This document shows, piece after piece, positions 25,087-34,022 of a DNA stretch of 64,000 nucleotides; within the stretch, counting starts at the first letter, position 1; each line of letters opens with the position of its first letter. The translations under genes were made by a program, and so were the position numbers. The stretch is taken from NCBI RefSeq assembly GCF_003614435.1, contig NZ_CP025546.1, forward strand, positions 3,348,001-3,412,000. The letters are read 5' to 3'. Origin of the DNA: Mycobacterium paragordonae (GTDB taxonomy: Bacteria; Actinomycetota; Actinomycetes; Mycobacteriales; Mycobacteriaceae). The notes under the pieces are model-generated. The model was given only the letters and a program-made list of their open reading frames with translations. It did not search any database and was not told where the DNA came from.

Positions 25087-26961
25087 CTATTTGGCGGGCG
25101 GAAGTTGGCGCGGCCCGTCGGGCCCACGCAACTCACGCGGCCCCTCCCGCTCGACCAGTTCGCGCCGGGCATCCGAGGCCGACGCCCCGACCGACAGACC
25201 GGCCAGGTCTCTGCCGGACGCGTTGCCCAGGGAGGTTTGTCCCGCATTGCCGCGCACCTGTGCGTAGTCGTCACGGTAATTCGGGTGGGCCGCCTGACCA
25301 CGCGATGAATCGATGTGGTGCAAGCCGGGGCCGGTTGCGGCGGGATCCGGCGCCTGCATCGGGGGCTGCTGCTGCGGCTGCTGCTGACCGGGGCCGTCGG
25401 AGGTCTCGGTATTCATCGTCACCTTGCGGGTCCGCTTCAGCGAGAACGCGATCTCCTCGACCTCTTCGAACACCTGCCGGGCGGTCCGGAGCGGCTGGGT
25501 GGTGTTGTCGATGACCCGCGCCACGAACGGCGGCACCAGCGGGCGGATCCACCGGGCCGCGGCCTTGGTGGCATCCGGAATCGACGGAATCAACGGGGCG
25601 CGGTGCTCGTCAGTGACCTCGTTGGCCGGTGCCTGGTAGTGCTCGACGGCAGAAACGCCGGGTTCGGCCGGTGCCGGCAGGTTCTCGGTGACGGGCGGCT
25701 GCACGTCCCGCTCCGCGGCAGGCAGTTCGGCCACCGCCCGGCTTGCGGCTTCGGCTTCGGCGGCGATCGGCAGATACATGTCTTCCTCCACGGGCTCGAA
25801 GGTACGTTCCGACGTCGCGTGCACCGGGGCGTCGAGCGCCTCGACGACTCGACGGCGGTGGTGTTCGCGGTCGATCTCGGCCTGGGCTTCGATGGCAAGG
25901 CGCGTCTGCGTGAGTTGATGCTCGGCCCACATGATTTCGGCTGCGCGCCGGACCTCGGCCCGCTTGATCGCGATCGCGGTGTCAGCCTCCAGCTCGGCGC
26001 GTTCCTGTTCTGCGCGCGCGGTGGCGTGGCGATCGTGGGTGGTCTCGCCGCGCCACATCCGCAGGATCAGCGGCAGCAGATACAGCAGCGTGAAGAACGC
26101 GATTGTCAGAATGCGCAGGGCGAGGGCCCCGGCGCTGCCCAGGGTCAGGTCATTCATCGCCACCCACCGCGCACCCAGGCCATGGCCGGCATCGGCCACC
26201 ACGGCGTGCCGTGCGTCCGCCAGGGCCTGTTCGTCGCGGGAGACGGTGGCGTCCAGTGCGGGTGCCTGCCGGTCGCGCGCGGCCAGCGCGGTGTCCAGCT
26301 CGCGCTGTGCGTCGCCGAGCAGCTCGTTGGCGGTCCGCGTCTCGGGACCGCGGCCGGGAACGCCGGTGATCCGGGTTTGCGGGCAGGCCGGCGTCGGGTT
26401 GTATTCGCAGCGCGCGATCACCAGAGCGTTGTCCAGCTGCCCGCGGGCCTGCTCGACGCTGCCGTCCAGTGCGCCGCGTGCCGCGCGCGCCTGCTGCAGC
26501 GACGCGGAGGCCTGGGCCACCGCCGGTGCCGAATCCGCCGTGCGCAACGCCCGCTCGTCGAGACGGCGCCCGACAGCCCCGGAGAAGAGTACGAGTGCGG
26601 CCAACTCGCCGACGACCACTCCGAGGACGACCGCGACGACGGCACGACCCGCCGTGCCGGACCGACCGCGGGCCGGACCGCCGGCGATGGCGCGGGTGAC
26701 CGCCCCGACCAGCAGGCCGAAAACCAGGGTCGACGCGACGACCGCCCAGATCGGGGCGGAGGCGACCGCCGGCCTGACGGCCAGCGCAGCGACCAGCCAG
26801 GCCAGCACGGCGCCGAGCACCACCACCGCTCCGGCGACGGCGTGCGTGGACCGCTCGTGGGATTCGCCGAGTTCGCCTGCGTGTCCGCCGCCAAGCCAGG
26901 TCAGCAGCGCCTCGATCCGCGTGACGACCGAGCGCTGCTCCGATATTTCGTGCGCGCGCAT
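25087..26961 (-). CDS. DUF4407 integral membrane protein (Rv1779c-like)
   Basis: 624 aa. Four membrane helices can be read: about residues 39-65, 69-93, 105-132 and one after the central loop (RILTIAFFTLLYLLPLILRMW). The N-terminal TRIEALLTWLGG is the family hallmark. After the last helix comes a long charged, coiled-coil-prone segment (HATARAEQERAELEADTAIAIKRAEV) and a low-complexity Q/P-rich tail. Role unknown; the long cytoplasmic coil suggests a scaffold or sensor. Start ATG at 26961 is followed by RAHEISEQRSV. Confidence 0.85.
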   Translation of the reverse strand: MRAHEISEQRSVVTRIEALLTWLGGGHAGELGESHERSTHAVAGAVVVLGAVLAWLVAALAVRPAVASAPIWAVVASTLVFGLLVGAVTRAIAGGPARGRSGTAGRAVVAVVLGVVVGELAALVLFSGAVGRRLDERALRTADSAPAVAQASASLQQARAARGALDGSVEQARGQLDNALVIARCEYNPTPACPQTRITGVPGRGPETRTANELLGDAQRELDTALAARDRQAPALDATVSRDEQALADARHAVVADAGHGLGARWVAMNDLTLGSAGALALRILTIAFFTLLYLLPLILRMWRGETTHDRHATARAEQERAELEADTAIAIKRAEVRRAAEIMWAEHQLTQTRLAIEAQAEIDREHHRRRVVEALDAPVHATSERTFEPVEEDMYLPIAAEAEAASRAVAELPAAERDVQPPVTENLPAPAEPGVSAVEHYQAPANEVTDEHRAPLIPSIPDATKAAARWIRPLVPPFVARVIDNTTQPLRTARQVFEEVEEIAFSLKRTRKVTMNTETSDGPGQQQPQQQPPMQAPDPAATGPGLHHIDSSRGQAAHPNYRDDYAQVRGNAGQTSLGNASGRDLAGLSVGASASDARRELVEREGPRELRGPDGPRQLPPAK

Positions 26962-27163
26962 AGGATCTAAACACCTCCAGTTACGTCAAGGGTGGCAGGC
27001 CGCCGCCCGACACACCGAATCGAAGCGCCCGCTTGTGGTGTTCTTCACAACCGGCTGCGCGGTGGCGCAGATCACACCCGGGGCGGGCAAGTGAACCCGA
27101 ATTTCGGCGACTCGACCGGATCAGCGACTCATCGGGCGGGCGGCATGAGACCGTATAAATCTT

Positions 27164-27724
27164 ATGGAAAACCAGGACTTCCTCAGCTACGAAGAGTTCG
27201 GCCGCAGATTTTTCGAGGTTGCGGTAACGCCGGACCGGGTCGCCGCCGCGTTGAGTGACATCGCCGGCAGTGAGTTTGCCATGGAGCCCATCGCCCAGGG
27301 CCCCGGCGGGATCGCCAAGGTCAGCGCGAACGTCAAGATCCAGGAGCCGAGGGTCACCCGCAAGCTCGGTGACCTCATCACCTTCGTCATTCACATCCCG
27401 CTGTCCATCGACCTGCTCCTGGACCTGCGACTGGACAAGCAGCGGTTCAAGGTGACCGGCGACATCGCGTTGCGTGCCACCGCGCGTGCGGCCGAACCGC
27501 TGCTGCTCATCGTGGACGTGTCCAAGCCGCGCCCGTCGGACATCACCGTGAATGTCTCGTCCAAGTCGATCCGTGGCGAAGTGCTGCGCATCCTCGCGGG
27601 TGTCGACGGAGAGATCCGGCGATTCATCGCCCAGTACGTCCGCGAAGAGATTGACTCGCCGCAGTCCCAGTCGGCACAGATCATCGACGTCGCGACGCAG
27701 GTCGCCGCCGCCTGGGGCAACTAG
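27164..27724 (+). CDS. Conserved hypothetical protein (Rv1780-like)
   Basis: 186 aa, no signal peptide or membrane helix. It begins with SYEEFGRRFFEVAVTPDRVAAA and has a central antiparallel beta pattern (KVSANVKIQEPRV, then FVIHIPLSIDLLLDL), suggesting a lipid- or ligand-binding barrel of SRPBCC or SMP-like type; that is a guess from pattern only. Synteny (after Rv1779c, before malQ in M. tuberculosis) supports the Rv1780 match. A TATAAAT element lies just before the ATG. Confidence 0.8.
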   Translation: MENQDFLSYEEFGRRFFEVAVTPDRVAAALSDIAGSEFAMEPIAQGPGGIAKVSANVKIQEPRVTRKLGDLITFVIHIPLSIDLLLDLRLDKQRFKVTGDIALRATARAAEPLLLIVDVSKPRPSDITVNVSSKSIRGEVLRILAGVDGEIRRFIAQYVREEIDSPQSQSAQIIDVATQVAAAWGN

Positions 27725-27848
27725 CCGCGCCCCGGGCATCCCTGACGGGTCTTCGCAGCTCAAAGGTGACCCAGGCCACAGGTGGTGCGCTAATCTACGG
27801 CGGTGCAATCGCGTCGGGAGCGGTTGGCGTACACAGCCAGGAGGATTC

Positions 27849-28259
27849 ATGGGAATGCGGTGGTGGATCGCGGCCGTCGTGGTTGCGGCGACGGTGATGA
27901 CGGGTTGCTCGTCGGGCAAGACGGTGGTCCGTTCGTCAGGCACCAGCAGCGCGGCCAAGTCGACGTCAGCCGCGGCCTCCTCGAGCGAAGCCACCTCCAC
28001 CGAATCCGCACCGGTCACCACGCTCGACTCCAGCCAGTGCGTGGACGTCACCGGGGCCAACCTGGACCTGCTGACGGCGTCGGACAAGGACGCCGCGCGC
28101 AAGGCGGCCGACACCCTCGAGCGCTACAACCCGCCGTCCTCGGTCAAATCGGCGATCGAACACTTCGTCACGACCGGTGGCGCTCACTTCGACGACCCGG
28201 ACTACACGAAGAACAACCAGATCGTGAAGTCGTGGGTCGACCAGGTGTGCCCGACCTGA
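27849..28259 (+). CDS. Small secreted lipoprotein
   Basis: 136 aa from ATG 27849, which has an AGGAGG ribosome site. Signal peptide MGMRWWIAAVVVAATVMTGC with the lipobox cysteine at residue 20 (M-T-G-C). A Ser/Thr/Ala-rich linker (residues 21-55) leads to a compact C-terminal domain with two cysteines (SSQCVDVTG and QVCPT) that may pair. It resembles the many short mycobacterial cell-wall lipoproteins of unknown function. It is not in the matching M. tuberculosis interval and is convergent with the oxidoreductase gene, 7 bp away. Confidence 0.85.
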   Translation: MGMRWWIAAVVVAATVMTGCSSGKTVVRSSGTSSAAKSTSAAASSSEATSTESAPVTTLDSSQCVDVTGANLDLLTASDKDAARKAADTLERYNPPSSVKSAIEHFVTTGGAHFDDPDYTKNNQIVKSWVDQVCPT

Positions 28260-28266
28260 TACCTCG

Positions 28267-30063
28267 CTACAGCGTCTGGTGCCGGCCGAAGAACTTGTGA
28301 TCTTCGCTGTAACCCCCGTAGCCACTGCCGATTTCGGAGTAGTGCGCCACGAACTCGATGCCTTTGATCCATTTGACCTGCTTGAATCCGTGCTGCAACT
28401 CGTTGCGCAGCCGTAGCGGTCTGCCGTGCAGGTAGGGGAGCGGCTCGCCGTTCATGTCGTAGGCGAGCATGCTCATGTGGTGCGTCATCTGCTCGATCGG
28501 GTGCGCGTTGTAGTAGATGCCTCCGGTCGCGCCCAGGCCCATCGAGTAGAAGACCACCCACTTCGCTTCCGGCAGCGGTTTGACGATGTCCATGATGGTC
28601 TGCATCGACACGCCACCCCACTTGGCCACCCCAGACCAGGCCTGGATGCAGAAGTGCTGCGTGATCTGGTCGTGGTAGGGCAGGGCGCGCAGGTCCTCGA
28701 GGGAAAACGCCGTCGGGTTCTCGACCAGGCCGTACACCCGCAGGCGCCAGTCCGCGAAGTCGTTCTTCTCCAGCTCCTTGTACTCGACGGTCTCCGGCAG
28801 CCGGCCGTTGCGCCAGTGATACGGCGAAATGTCCTTCTCGGTGAAGGCACCGGGCTTGGGATTCAGACGTTCCAGCGCTCGCTGGAAGGGACCGACCAGC
28901 GCGTACCCGACCCGCTGCACCACGCGCGGGTGCCGAATGGTGAACGGCGTGGCGGCAACCCACGCGACCGCCACGATCACCATCGCGACGCAGAAGACCG
29001 CGAAGCCGGCCCAGCCGGTGTCGTCGCGCGCAGCGAACATGTGGTTGAGGTTGCGCAGGGCTTCGGTGGCGAAAACCATCGTGACGTGGGTCAGGATGAA
29101 GAACAGGAAATACACCAGCACCAGGAAGTGCAGCGACCGGGCGTGCTGAATGCTCAATCGCTTGCTGAGCCAGTGCACCCGCTGTGACAGTGCCGGTGAC
29201 ATGCCCAGTCCGGTGATCACCGCGGCAGGGGCGGCGATGAACACGGTCGTGAAGTAGGCGAGCAGCTGCAGCCCGTTGTATGCGACCCAGCCGTTGTCGG
29301 TGGGCCATTGCAGTGACGCGTACTGAATGGCCACCGATGCGGCGTTGGGGAACACATCCCAGCTCGTCGGAACCAGGTGCCGCCACTGCCCCGTGGCGAA
29401 CAGCAGCACGTAGAAAACGGCGCCGTTGACCAACCACAGCACGTCGACACCAAGGTGCCACCAACGGGCCAGCCCGATCGAGTGCCGGAACCCCGGCAGA
29501 CCGAATTGCGGTGGGAGAGCGACGGTGTCGGAGTTGGCCGTCCACAACGGGTCGTCCGGGACGGGCGGTCCGACCCGCAGCCACTCGTCCTTGCCGGGTG
29601 TGGCGTTGCGGCTGAAGTAGAGCCGTGGGTGATCGCACAGGATCTGGATCCCGGAACGGATGATGAACGTCATCATGAAGAGATTGAAGAAGTGGGTCCA
29701 GCCGATCCAGGCGGGCCGTCCGACGACGGCACCGGAATGCTCATCGGTGCCGGGATAGCGCTCGATGAACGACTGCACCGCCGGCATGTTGTGCAGTCCC
29801 TTGCCGATCGCGACGCCCGCCAGCATCACCACGAATCCGATCGGAATCAGCCAGAGCAGGTTGAACCACTTGTCGCGCCCGACTCGCAGGCGCGGGGCGG
29901 TGGCACGTCGGGTGAGGTCGAAACCACCGCCGTAGGACTCGACGTCGACGACGTCCTCGGCGGTGTGCACCTCGCTCGCGTAATCGACTTCCAGGTCCGG
30001 GCCCGACTGCCCGTCCGACGCTCCAGTACGGGGGGCCGACCCCGCGTCAATGGATCTACTCAC
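28267..30063 (-). CDS. Cytochrome b561-like/molybdopterin oxidoreductase fusion protein
   Basis: 598 aa from GTG 30063; the frame is open further upstream but with unlikely residues. The N-terminal half has about six membrane helices with histidines suited to haem b (IGWTHFFNLF, WWHLGVD, RSLHFLVLVYF, LTHVTMVF). The C-terminal half, from about residue 370, is a sulfite-oxidase-fold molybdopterin domain with the Mo-ligand cysteine in HFCIQAWSGVAKWGG. This joins in one chain what YedZ (haem membrane anchor) and YedY/MsrP (molybdoenzyme) do as two proteins. It probably takes electrons from the quinone pool to reduce, or passes them on from oxidising, an extracytoplasmic substrate. It is divergent from the SRPBCC gene. 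Confidence 0.85.
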   Translation of the reverse strand: MSRSIDAGSAPRTGASDGQSGPDLEVDYASEVHTAEDVVDVESYGGGFDLTRRATAPRLRVGRDKWFNLLWLIPIGFVVMLAGVAIGKGLHNMPAVQSFIERYPGTDEHSGAVVGRPAWIGWTHFFNLFMMTFIIRSGIQILCDHPRLYFSRNATPGKDEWLRVGPPVPDDPLWTANSDTVALPPQFGLPGFRHSIGLARWWHLGVDVLWLVNGAVFYVLLFATGQWRHLVPTSWDVFPNAASVAIQYASLQWPTDNGWVAYNGLQLLAYFTTVFIAAPAAVITGLGMSPALSQRVHWLSKRLSIQHARSLHFLVLVYFLFFILTHVTMVFATEALRNLNHMFAARDDTGWAGFAVFCVAMVIVAVAWVAATPFTIRHPRVVQRVGYALVGPFQRALERLNPKPGAFTEKDISPYHWRNGRLPETVEYKELEKNDFADWRLRVYGLVENPTAFSLEDLRALPYHDQITQHFCIQAWSGVAKWGGVSMQTIMDIVKPLPEAKWVVFYSMGLGATGGIYYNAHPIEQMTHHMSMLAYDMNGEPLPYLHGRPLRLRNELQHGFKQVKWIKGIEFVAHYSEIGSGYGGYSEDHKFFGRHQTL

Positions 30064-30207
30064 GCTGAGCAAATTTACACCATGGCGACTGTATAAATTA
30101 GAAACAATGCCAAACTCATGTGTTCGCGGACGACGGCGTTGTTTACCCGCCCATGACACCCGGGTATGTAACCGCACTGACCCCGAGGCACAGAGGAGCG
30201 GATTCCG

Positions 30208-30636
30208 TTGGCAAAGGTAGAGGTTTCGACCACATCAGAGGTGGAGCCGGAAGCCGCGTGGAAGCTGGCGTCGGACCTGCAGCGATTCGACGAGTGGATG
30301 ACCATCTTCGGGGGCTGGCGCAGCGAGGTGCCGTCCACGATCGAAGAGGGCACCTGTGTCGCGTCGCTGATCAAGGTGAAGGGTTTTCGCAACACCATCT
30401 ACTGGGAAGTGACGCACTACGACGAGCCGAAATCGATTGAGCTGAAAGGCCGCGGGCGCGGCGGCGTCCGGCTCACGGTCGCGATGGAAGTCACCCCCAG
30501 AGACCCCGGGTCGGATTTTCAGCTCACCGCCGACCTGTCCGGCGGCGTGCTCAGCGGACCGGTGGGACGGCTGGTCGCCCGCATGCTGCGCTCCGATGTG
30601 AAGAAATCCGTCGAGAACCTGGCCGAGTTGCGCTAA
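30208..30636 (+). CDS. SRPBCC (polyketide cyclase/START-like) family protein
   Basis: 142 aa, one helix-grip domain for binding a hydrophobic ligand. It begins VEVSTTSEVEPEAAWKLASDLQRFDEWMTI, typical of the Rv0910/Rv1546-like group. The start is TTG 30208, because GAGGAG at 30193-30198 lies nine bases before it and no ATG fits. It is transcribed away from the molybdo-enzyme gene. In M. tuberculosis one relative (Rv0910) is reported as a toxin paired with Rv0909; no antitoxin-like ORF is next to this one, so I do not call it a toxin. Confidence 0.85.
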   Translation: MAKVEVSTTSEVEPEAAWKLASDLQRFDEWMTIFGGWRSEVPSTIEEGTCVASLIKVKGFRNTIYWEVTHYDEPKSIELKGRGRGGVRLTVAMEVTPRDPGSDFQLTADLSGGVLSGPVGRLVARMLRSDVKKSVENLAELR

Positions 30637-30671
30637 GTCCATACCGCGGTTCACCGGGATTGCAGCGAGTC

Positions 30672-30947
30672 TCAGCGGCGCGAATTACGCAGCAGCGCTT
30701 CGCGTTCGGCGTCCCTGACCCGTCGGCGCTCCATGCTCAACCAGGACAGCCCAGCGCCGAAGACCAGCATCCCACCACTGGCAACGGACACCCCCACACC
30801 CGCTTGCCCGAAAGCGAAGGCTGCCACCGACACTACGAAAGCGAGAACCGCTCCGGCCATCGCCACCAAAACCGGTCTGCGCTCCGCGGCATCTTCCAAT
30901 TCACCCAATTCGCGCGCCGCGCGAGGCAGGTGGGCGATCTCGGCCAT
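30672..30947 (-). CDS. Small membrane protein, 91 aa
   Basis: Two adjacent hydrophobic segments (VLVAMAGAVLAFVVSVAAFAF and GVSVASGGMLVFGAGLSWL) are framed by charged ends (ELEDAAERRP before, MERRRVRDAEREALLRNSRR after), so both termini should be cytoplasmic. Family unknown to me. It is convergent with the SRPBCC gene (35 bp apart). Confidence 0.7.
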   Translation of the reverse strand: MAEIAHLPRAARELGELEDAAERRPVLVAMAGAVLAFVVSVAAFAFGQAGVGVSVASGGMLVFGAGLSWLSMERRRVRDAEREALLRNSRR

Positions 30948-31049
30948 CAGCGTTCTCCCTCTACAGTCGATCGCAGCCGGCCGTCCCGAACGGCCATTTC
31001 GAGCCTCTTCAAGTCCTACCCGAAATGCCCTCTGAACAAACAGGTTCGG

Positions 31050-31520
31050 CTATTCGTGCGACCGCAGCCGACGCACCGGCCGGGTTTCGATGGCATTGAC
31101 GGTCAGCGCCCGCCGGCTGATCCGCCAGCCGGCTTCGGTCAACCGGTATTCGTCGTCGTAGCGCAGATGCCAGACGAAGTCGACGATTTCGGTCCCGCCA
31201 CCGTCGGCCGCCCGTTGACTCCAGTGGTGGGCGACACCGGTGATGCGCCCCCGCGCGAGGTCGGGTTCTGCGCCCTCGTCGTACACTTCGCCGACGATCG
31301 CGTGCTCGGTGCGGGCGAGCCGGGCCACCGCGCCCACCGCCGCGGCGATGGCGTCGCGTCCCCGGTGGGTATGCACCGGAGTCAGCGCGGACGGTGGGTC
31401 AGCCACCACCAGCTCCGCCGAGTCGGTGAATAGTCCTGCCACCGAATCGAATTGGCGATCGTCGACCAGCGCGGCATACCGGTGCACCAGATCGCTGAGG
31501 GCAGCGCGAGCGCTCAGCAT
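31050..31520 (-). CDS. SnoaL-like/NTF2-superfamily protein
   Basis: 156 aa cone-shaped NTF2 fold: DLVHRYAALVDDRQFDSVAGLFTDSAEL, then HTHRGRDAIAAAV, then TEIVDFVWHLRYDDEYRLTEAGWRI. Relatives act as cyclases, isomerases or hydrolases on small ring substrates, or merely bind ligands; the D-D-R and H residues of the dehydratase-type are partly present. The start overlaps the stop of malQ by seven bases, so it is translated with malQ, although there is no obvious functional link with maltodextrin use. Confidence 0.85.
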   Translation of the reverse strand: MLSARAALSDLVHRYAALVDDRQFDSVAGLFTDSAELVVADPPSALTPVHTHRGRDAIAAAVGAVARLARTEHAIVGEVYDEGAEPDLARGRITGVAHHWSQRAADGGGTEIVDFVWHLRYDDEYRLTEAGWRISRRALTVNAIETRPVRRLRSHE

Positions 31521-33685
31521 GGGTGCGCGGGGAGTATCACGGCGCGCACTGCCTCAAGCAGTTCGGCGGCGCGGGGATCGGTGAACAGCTCTTCCAGCAG
31601 CACCGGCCGGCCGTCCGGACCGGTCAGCGGGACCCGCCAGTTCGGATACTCGTCGGTGGTGCCCGGCTGGTTCTGGGTGCGCCGGTCGCCGACGGCGTCG
31701 GTCAGCGCCACGCCCAGTAACCGCGACGGTGTCCGGCCGAGGTAGCGATAGAGGGCCAGGATCAGCTCCTCCGGGCTGTCCTCGCCGTCGGCGAGCAGGC
31801 CCACCCGGCGCAACTCGGCCAGCCACCCCGCCCGTTCGCAGCCGGCGGCCTCCTGCTCGACCTCAGCGGGCCGGGTCAGCAATCCCAGCGATTCCCGCAG
31901 CTGGACGTGGTCGCCGGCCAGGTAACCGGCCGTCGGCGGCAGGTCATGGGTGGTGACCGAGGACAGGCAGTACTCCCGCCAGCGTTCGGCGGGCAGCGGC
32001 GCGCCGGTCGCCTCATCCTTCTCGAACCACAGGATCGAGGTGCCCAGCAGGCCGCGCAAGAGTAAGTAGTCACGCACCCACGGTTCGACGGTGCCCAGAT
32101 CCTCACCGACCACGACCGCTCCCGCCCGCTGAGCCTCCAGCGCAACGATCCCGATCATCGCCTCATGGTCGTAGCGCACGTAGGTGCCCTCGGTCGGCGG
32201 CCGGCCCTCCGGGATCCACCACAACCGGAACAGGCCGATGATGTGGTCGATCCGGACTCCGCCGGCATGCCGCAGCACCGCCTGGATCAGCGCGCGGAAC
32301 GGGCGGTACTCCAGCTCGTCGAGCCGGTCGGGCCGCCACGGAGGCTGCGACCAGTCCTGGCCCAGCTGGTTGAACTCGTCCGGTGGGGCGCCCGCGGTCA
32401 CCCCCAGCGCCAGCGCGTCCTGCAGCGCCCACGCGTCGGCACCGGTGGGATGCACGCCGACGGCCAGGTCGTGCATGATGCCCAGCGCCATGCCGGCCCG
32501 GACGGCCTGCGACTGCGCCGCGGCGAGTTGCTCATCCAGCTGCCACTGCAGCCACCGGTGGAAATCGACGGCGGCCGCGTTCTTGGCGGCGAAAGCCGCG
32601 ACACCGGGGGCGTCGGGGTGTCGCACCGATTTCGGCCACTCATACCAGTCGGTGCCGTGCTTGTCGGCCAGCGCACACCAGGTGGCGAAGTCGTCCAGCG
32701 CGCGGCCCTCCCGGGCGCGGAAGGCGCCGTAGGCCAGCTCCCGCCCCGCCGATCTCGGCACGGCGTGGATGAGCTGCAGGGCCGCGCACTTGGCGGCCCA
32801 GTCGCCGTCGCGGTCGATGGTGTCCATCCGTGCTGCCCGCCGCTGCACCCGGTCGCGCAGCGCCCGGACCCGGCCGCGTTTGGGCAGCTCGGCGTACTCC
32901 GGGATGGCTTCGACCCGCAGGTAGAGCGGGTTGACGAAGCGCCGCGAGGTCGGCAGGTACGGCGACGGTTCGATCCGCCCACCGCGCCCGCCGGGACCGG
33001 GGAGGCAAGCGGCGTGCAGCGGATTGACCAGCAGATAGTCGGCGCCGTGCGCCCACGCGGACCACAACGCGAGATCACCCAGATCGCAGAGGTCGCCGCT
33101 GCCCCAGGACCGCCGCGAGCGGACGGAGTAGAGCTGGGTGGCCAGCCCCCAGGCGCGGCGGGCCCCCAGCGCCTCCGGCAGCCCCAGCCAGTCCGGCGTG
33201 ACGATGAGTGCGGCGCTGGCCTGGTGGTCGCCGGACCGCAGGTGCACGCGGTGGTAGCCCAGCGGCAGATCGCCCGGCAGCAGGAAACTGGCCTCGCCCA
33301 CCTGACGTCCGTCCAGATCGAACGGGGGAGTGAAGTTGTCGACCTGCACGATGCGACTTTCCGGGCCGCTGAGTTCCGTCCCGTCCTCGAGCTGCAGCCA
33401 CACTTCGGCGGGAGCGCCGTGCGTCACGTGCACCCAGAACCGCAGTTGGGTGCCGGCGCGTCCGACGATGGTGGGCGGCAGCGATCGGGCCCAGTGGGAG
33501 CGCAGGTGTGCGCTCAGCGCAGCGTTGCGGTCGTGCTCCGTGCCTGCGGAAACGCCGAGGGCGCCCAGGACGGCGACCAGCGTGGCTTCCGGCACCAAGA
33601 CCTGCTGTCCGCTCCAGTCCTGGTAGCTGGTGGCGATGCCGAGCCGGCGGGCGAGTTCGACAAGCGACGGCGCAAGCTCGGTCAT
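31514..33685 (-). CDS. malQ: 4-alpha-glucanotransferase (amylomaltase, disproportionating enzyme)
   Basis: 723 aa, as in M. tuberculosis MalQ (Rv1781c, 724 aa). GH77 enzyme that moves malto-oligosaccharide units between alpha-1,4-glucans in the cytoplasm. Active-site blocks are visible: YLLVNPLHAACLPG, VRIDHIIGLFRLWWIP (with the nucleophile Asp), GEDLGTVEP (acid/base Glu) and SVTTHDLPPTAGYLAGD. The start ATG 33685 (MTELAPSLVELARRLG) matches the family; an in-frame ATG at 33709 adds MSSSLSSS from a 12-bp tandem repeat and is less likely. Divergent from eccB5, as in M. tuberculosis. Confidence 0.96.
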   Translation of the reverse strand: MTELAPSLVELARRLGIATSYQDWSGQQVLVPEATLVAVLGALGVSAGTEHDRNAALSAHLRSHWARSLPPTIVGRAGTQLRFWVHVTHGAPAEVWLQLEDGTELSGPESRIVQVDNFTPPFDLDGRQVGEASFLLPGDLPLGYHRVHLRSGDHQASAALIVTPDWLGLPEALGARRAWGLATQLYSVRSRRSWGSGDLCDLGDLALWSAWAHGADYLLVNPLHAACLPGPGGRGGRIEPSPYLPTSRRFVNPLYLRVEAIPEYAELPKRGRVRALRDRVQRRAARMDTIDRDGDWAAKCAALQLIHAVPRSAGRELAYGAFRAREGRALDDFATWCALADKHGTDWYEWPKSVRHPDAPGVAAFAAKNAAAVDFHRWLQWQLDEQLAAAQSQAVRAGMALGIMHDLAVGVHPTGADAWALQDALALGVTAGAPPDEFNQLGQDWSQPPWRPDRLDELEYRPFRALIQAVLRHAGGVRIDHIIGLFRLWWIPEGRPPTEGTYVRYDHEAMIGIVALEAQRAGAVVVGEDLGTVEPWVRDYLLLRGLLGTSILWFEKDEATGAPLPAERWREYCLSSVTTHDLPPTAGYLAGDHVQLRESLGLLTRPAEVEQEAAGCERAGWLAELRRVGLLADGEDSPEELILALYRYLGRTPSRLLGVALTDAVGDRRTQNQPGTTDEYPNWRVPLTGPDGRPVLLEELFTDPRAAELLEAVRAVILPAHPC

Positions 33686-33721
33686 TGAAGAACTCAGGGA
33701 AGAACTCATGGAAGAACATTG
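33686..33721. repeat. 12-bp tandem repeat at the malQ 5' end
   Basis: GAAGAACTCAGG, GAAGAACTCATG and GAAGAACATTGT follow one another: three units of a 12-bp repeat, the third partly degenerate. It lies immediately upstream of the malQ start and encodes the Ser-rich extension if the upstream ATG is used. Such repeats can vary in copy number and change spacing to the ribosome site. Confidence 0.7.
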
Positions 33722-34022
33722 TCAGCCATGGATGAACACCGTTACGTCCCGCTCCCGCGCACGCAGCTCAGCGGGGCCCGCAACACCTACCCGGGCGGCT
33801 ATGTGAACACTGCGCGACATAGCGCGCCGAGTTGATGAATCGCAGCTAACATGCCCAATGAAGTCACGACGACTCCATGGGGGATTGGAGCGCGCGGATT
33901 CAGGCGGGTCGCTTCCGCCTGGCAAGGTCTGCGCAGGTGCCCTACGGTTGTCGATGTGATTTGGCGCTTACCGATCAGCGGGCGTTTCATATCCGGGATT
34001 TTCGACCGAAAGGTGATCAAGC
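33722..34022. promoter_or_regulatory. Divergent promoter region of malQ and eccB5
   Basis: About 300 bp without a credible gene. It holds ATGAACACCG at 33727, GTGAACACTGCG at 33803-33814 (repeated with one change upstream of the PPE gene at 40298) and AAAGGTGAT before the eccB5 GTG start. Promoter boxes cannot be fixed by eye. Confidence 0.4.

Noticed and set aside
30208..30947. Toxin-antitoxin pair (SRPBCC protein with the small neighbour)
   Set aside because: The neighbour is a two-helix membrane protein in the opposite direction, not an antitoxin, so the Rv0909/Rv0910 analogy does not hold.
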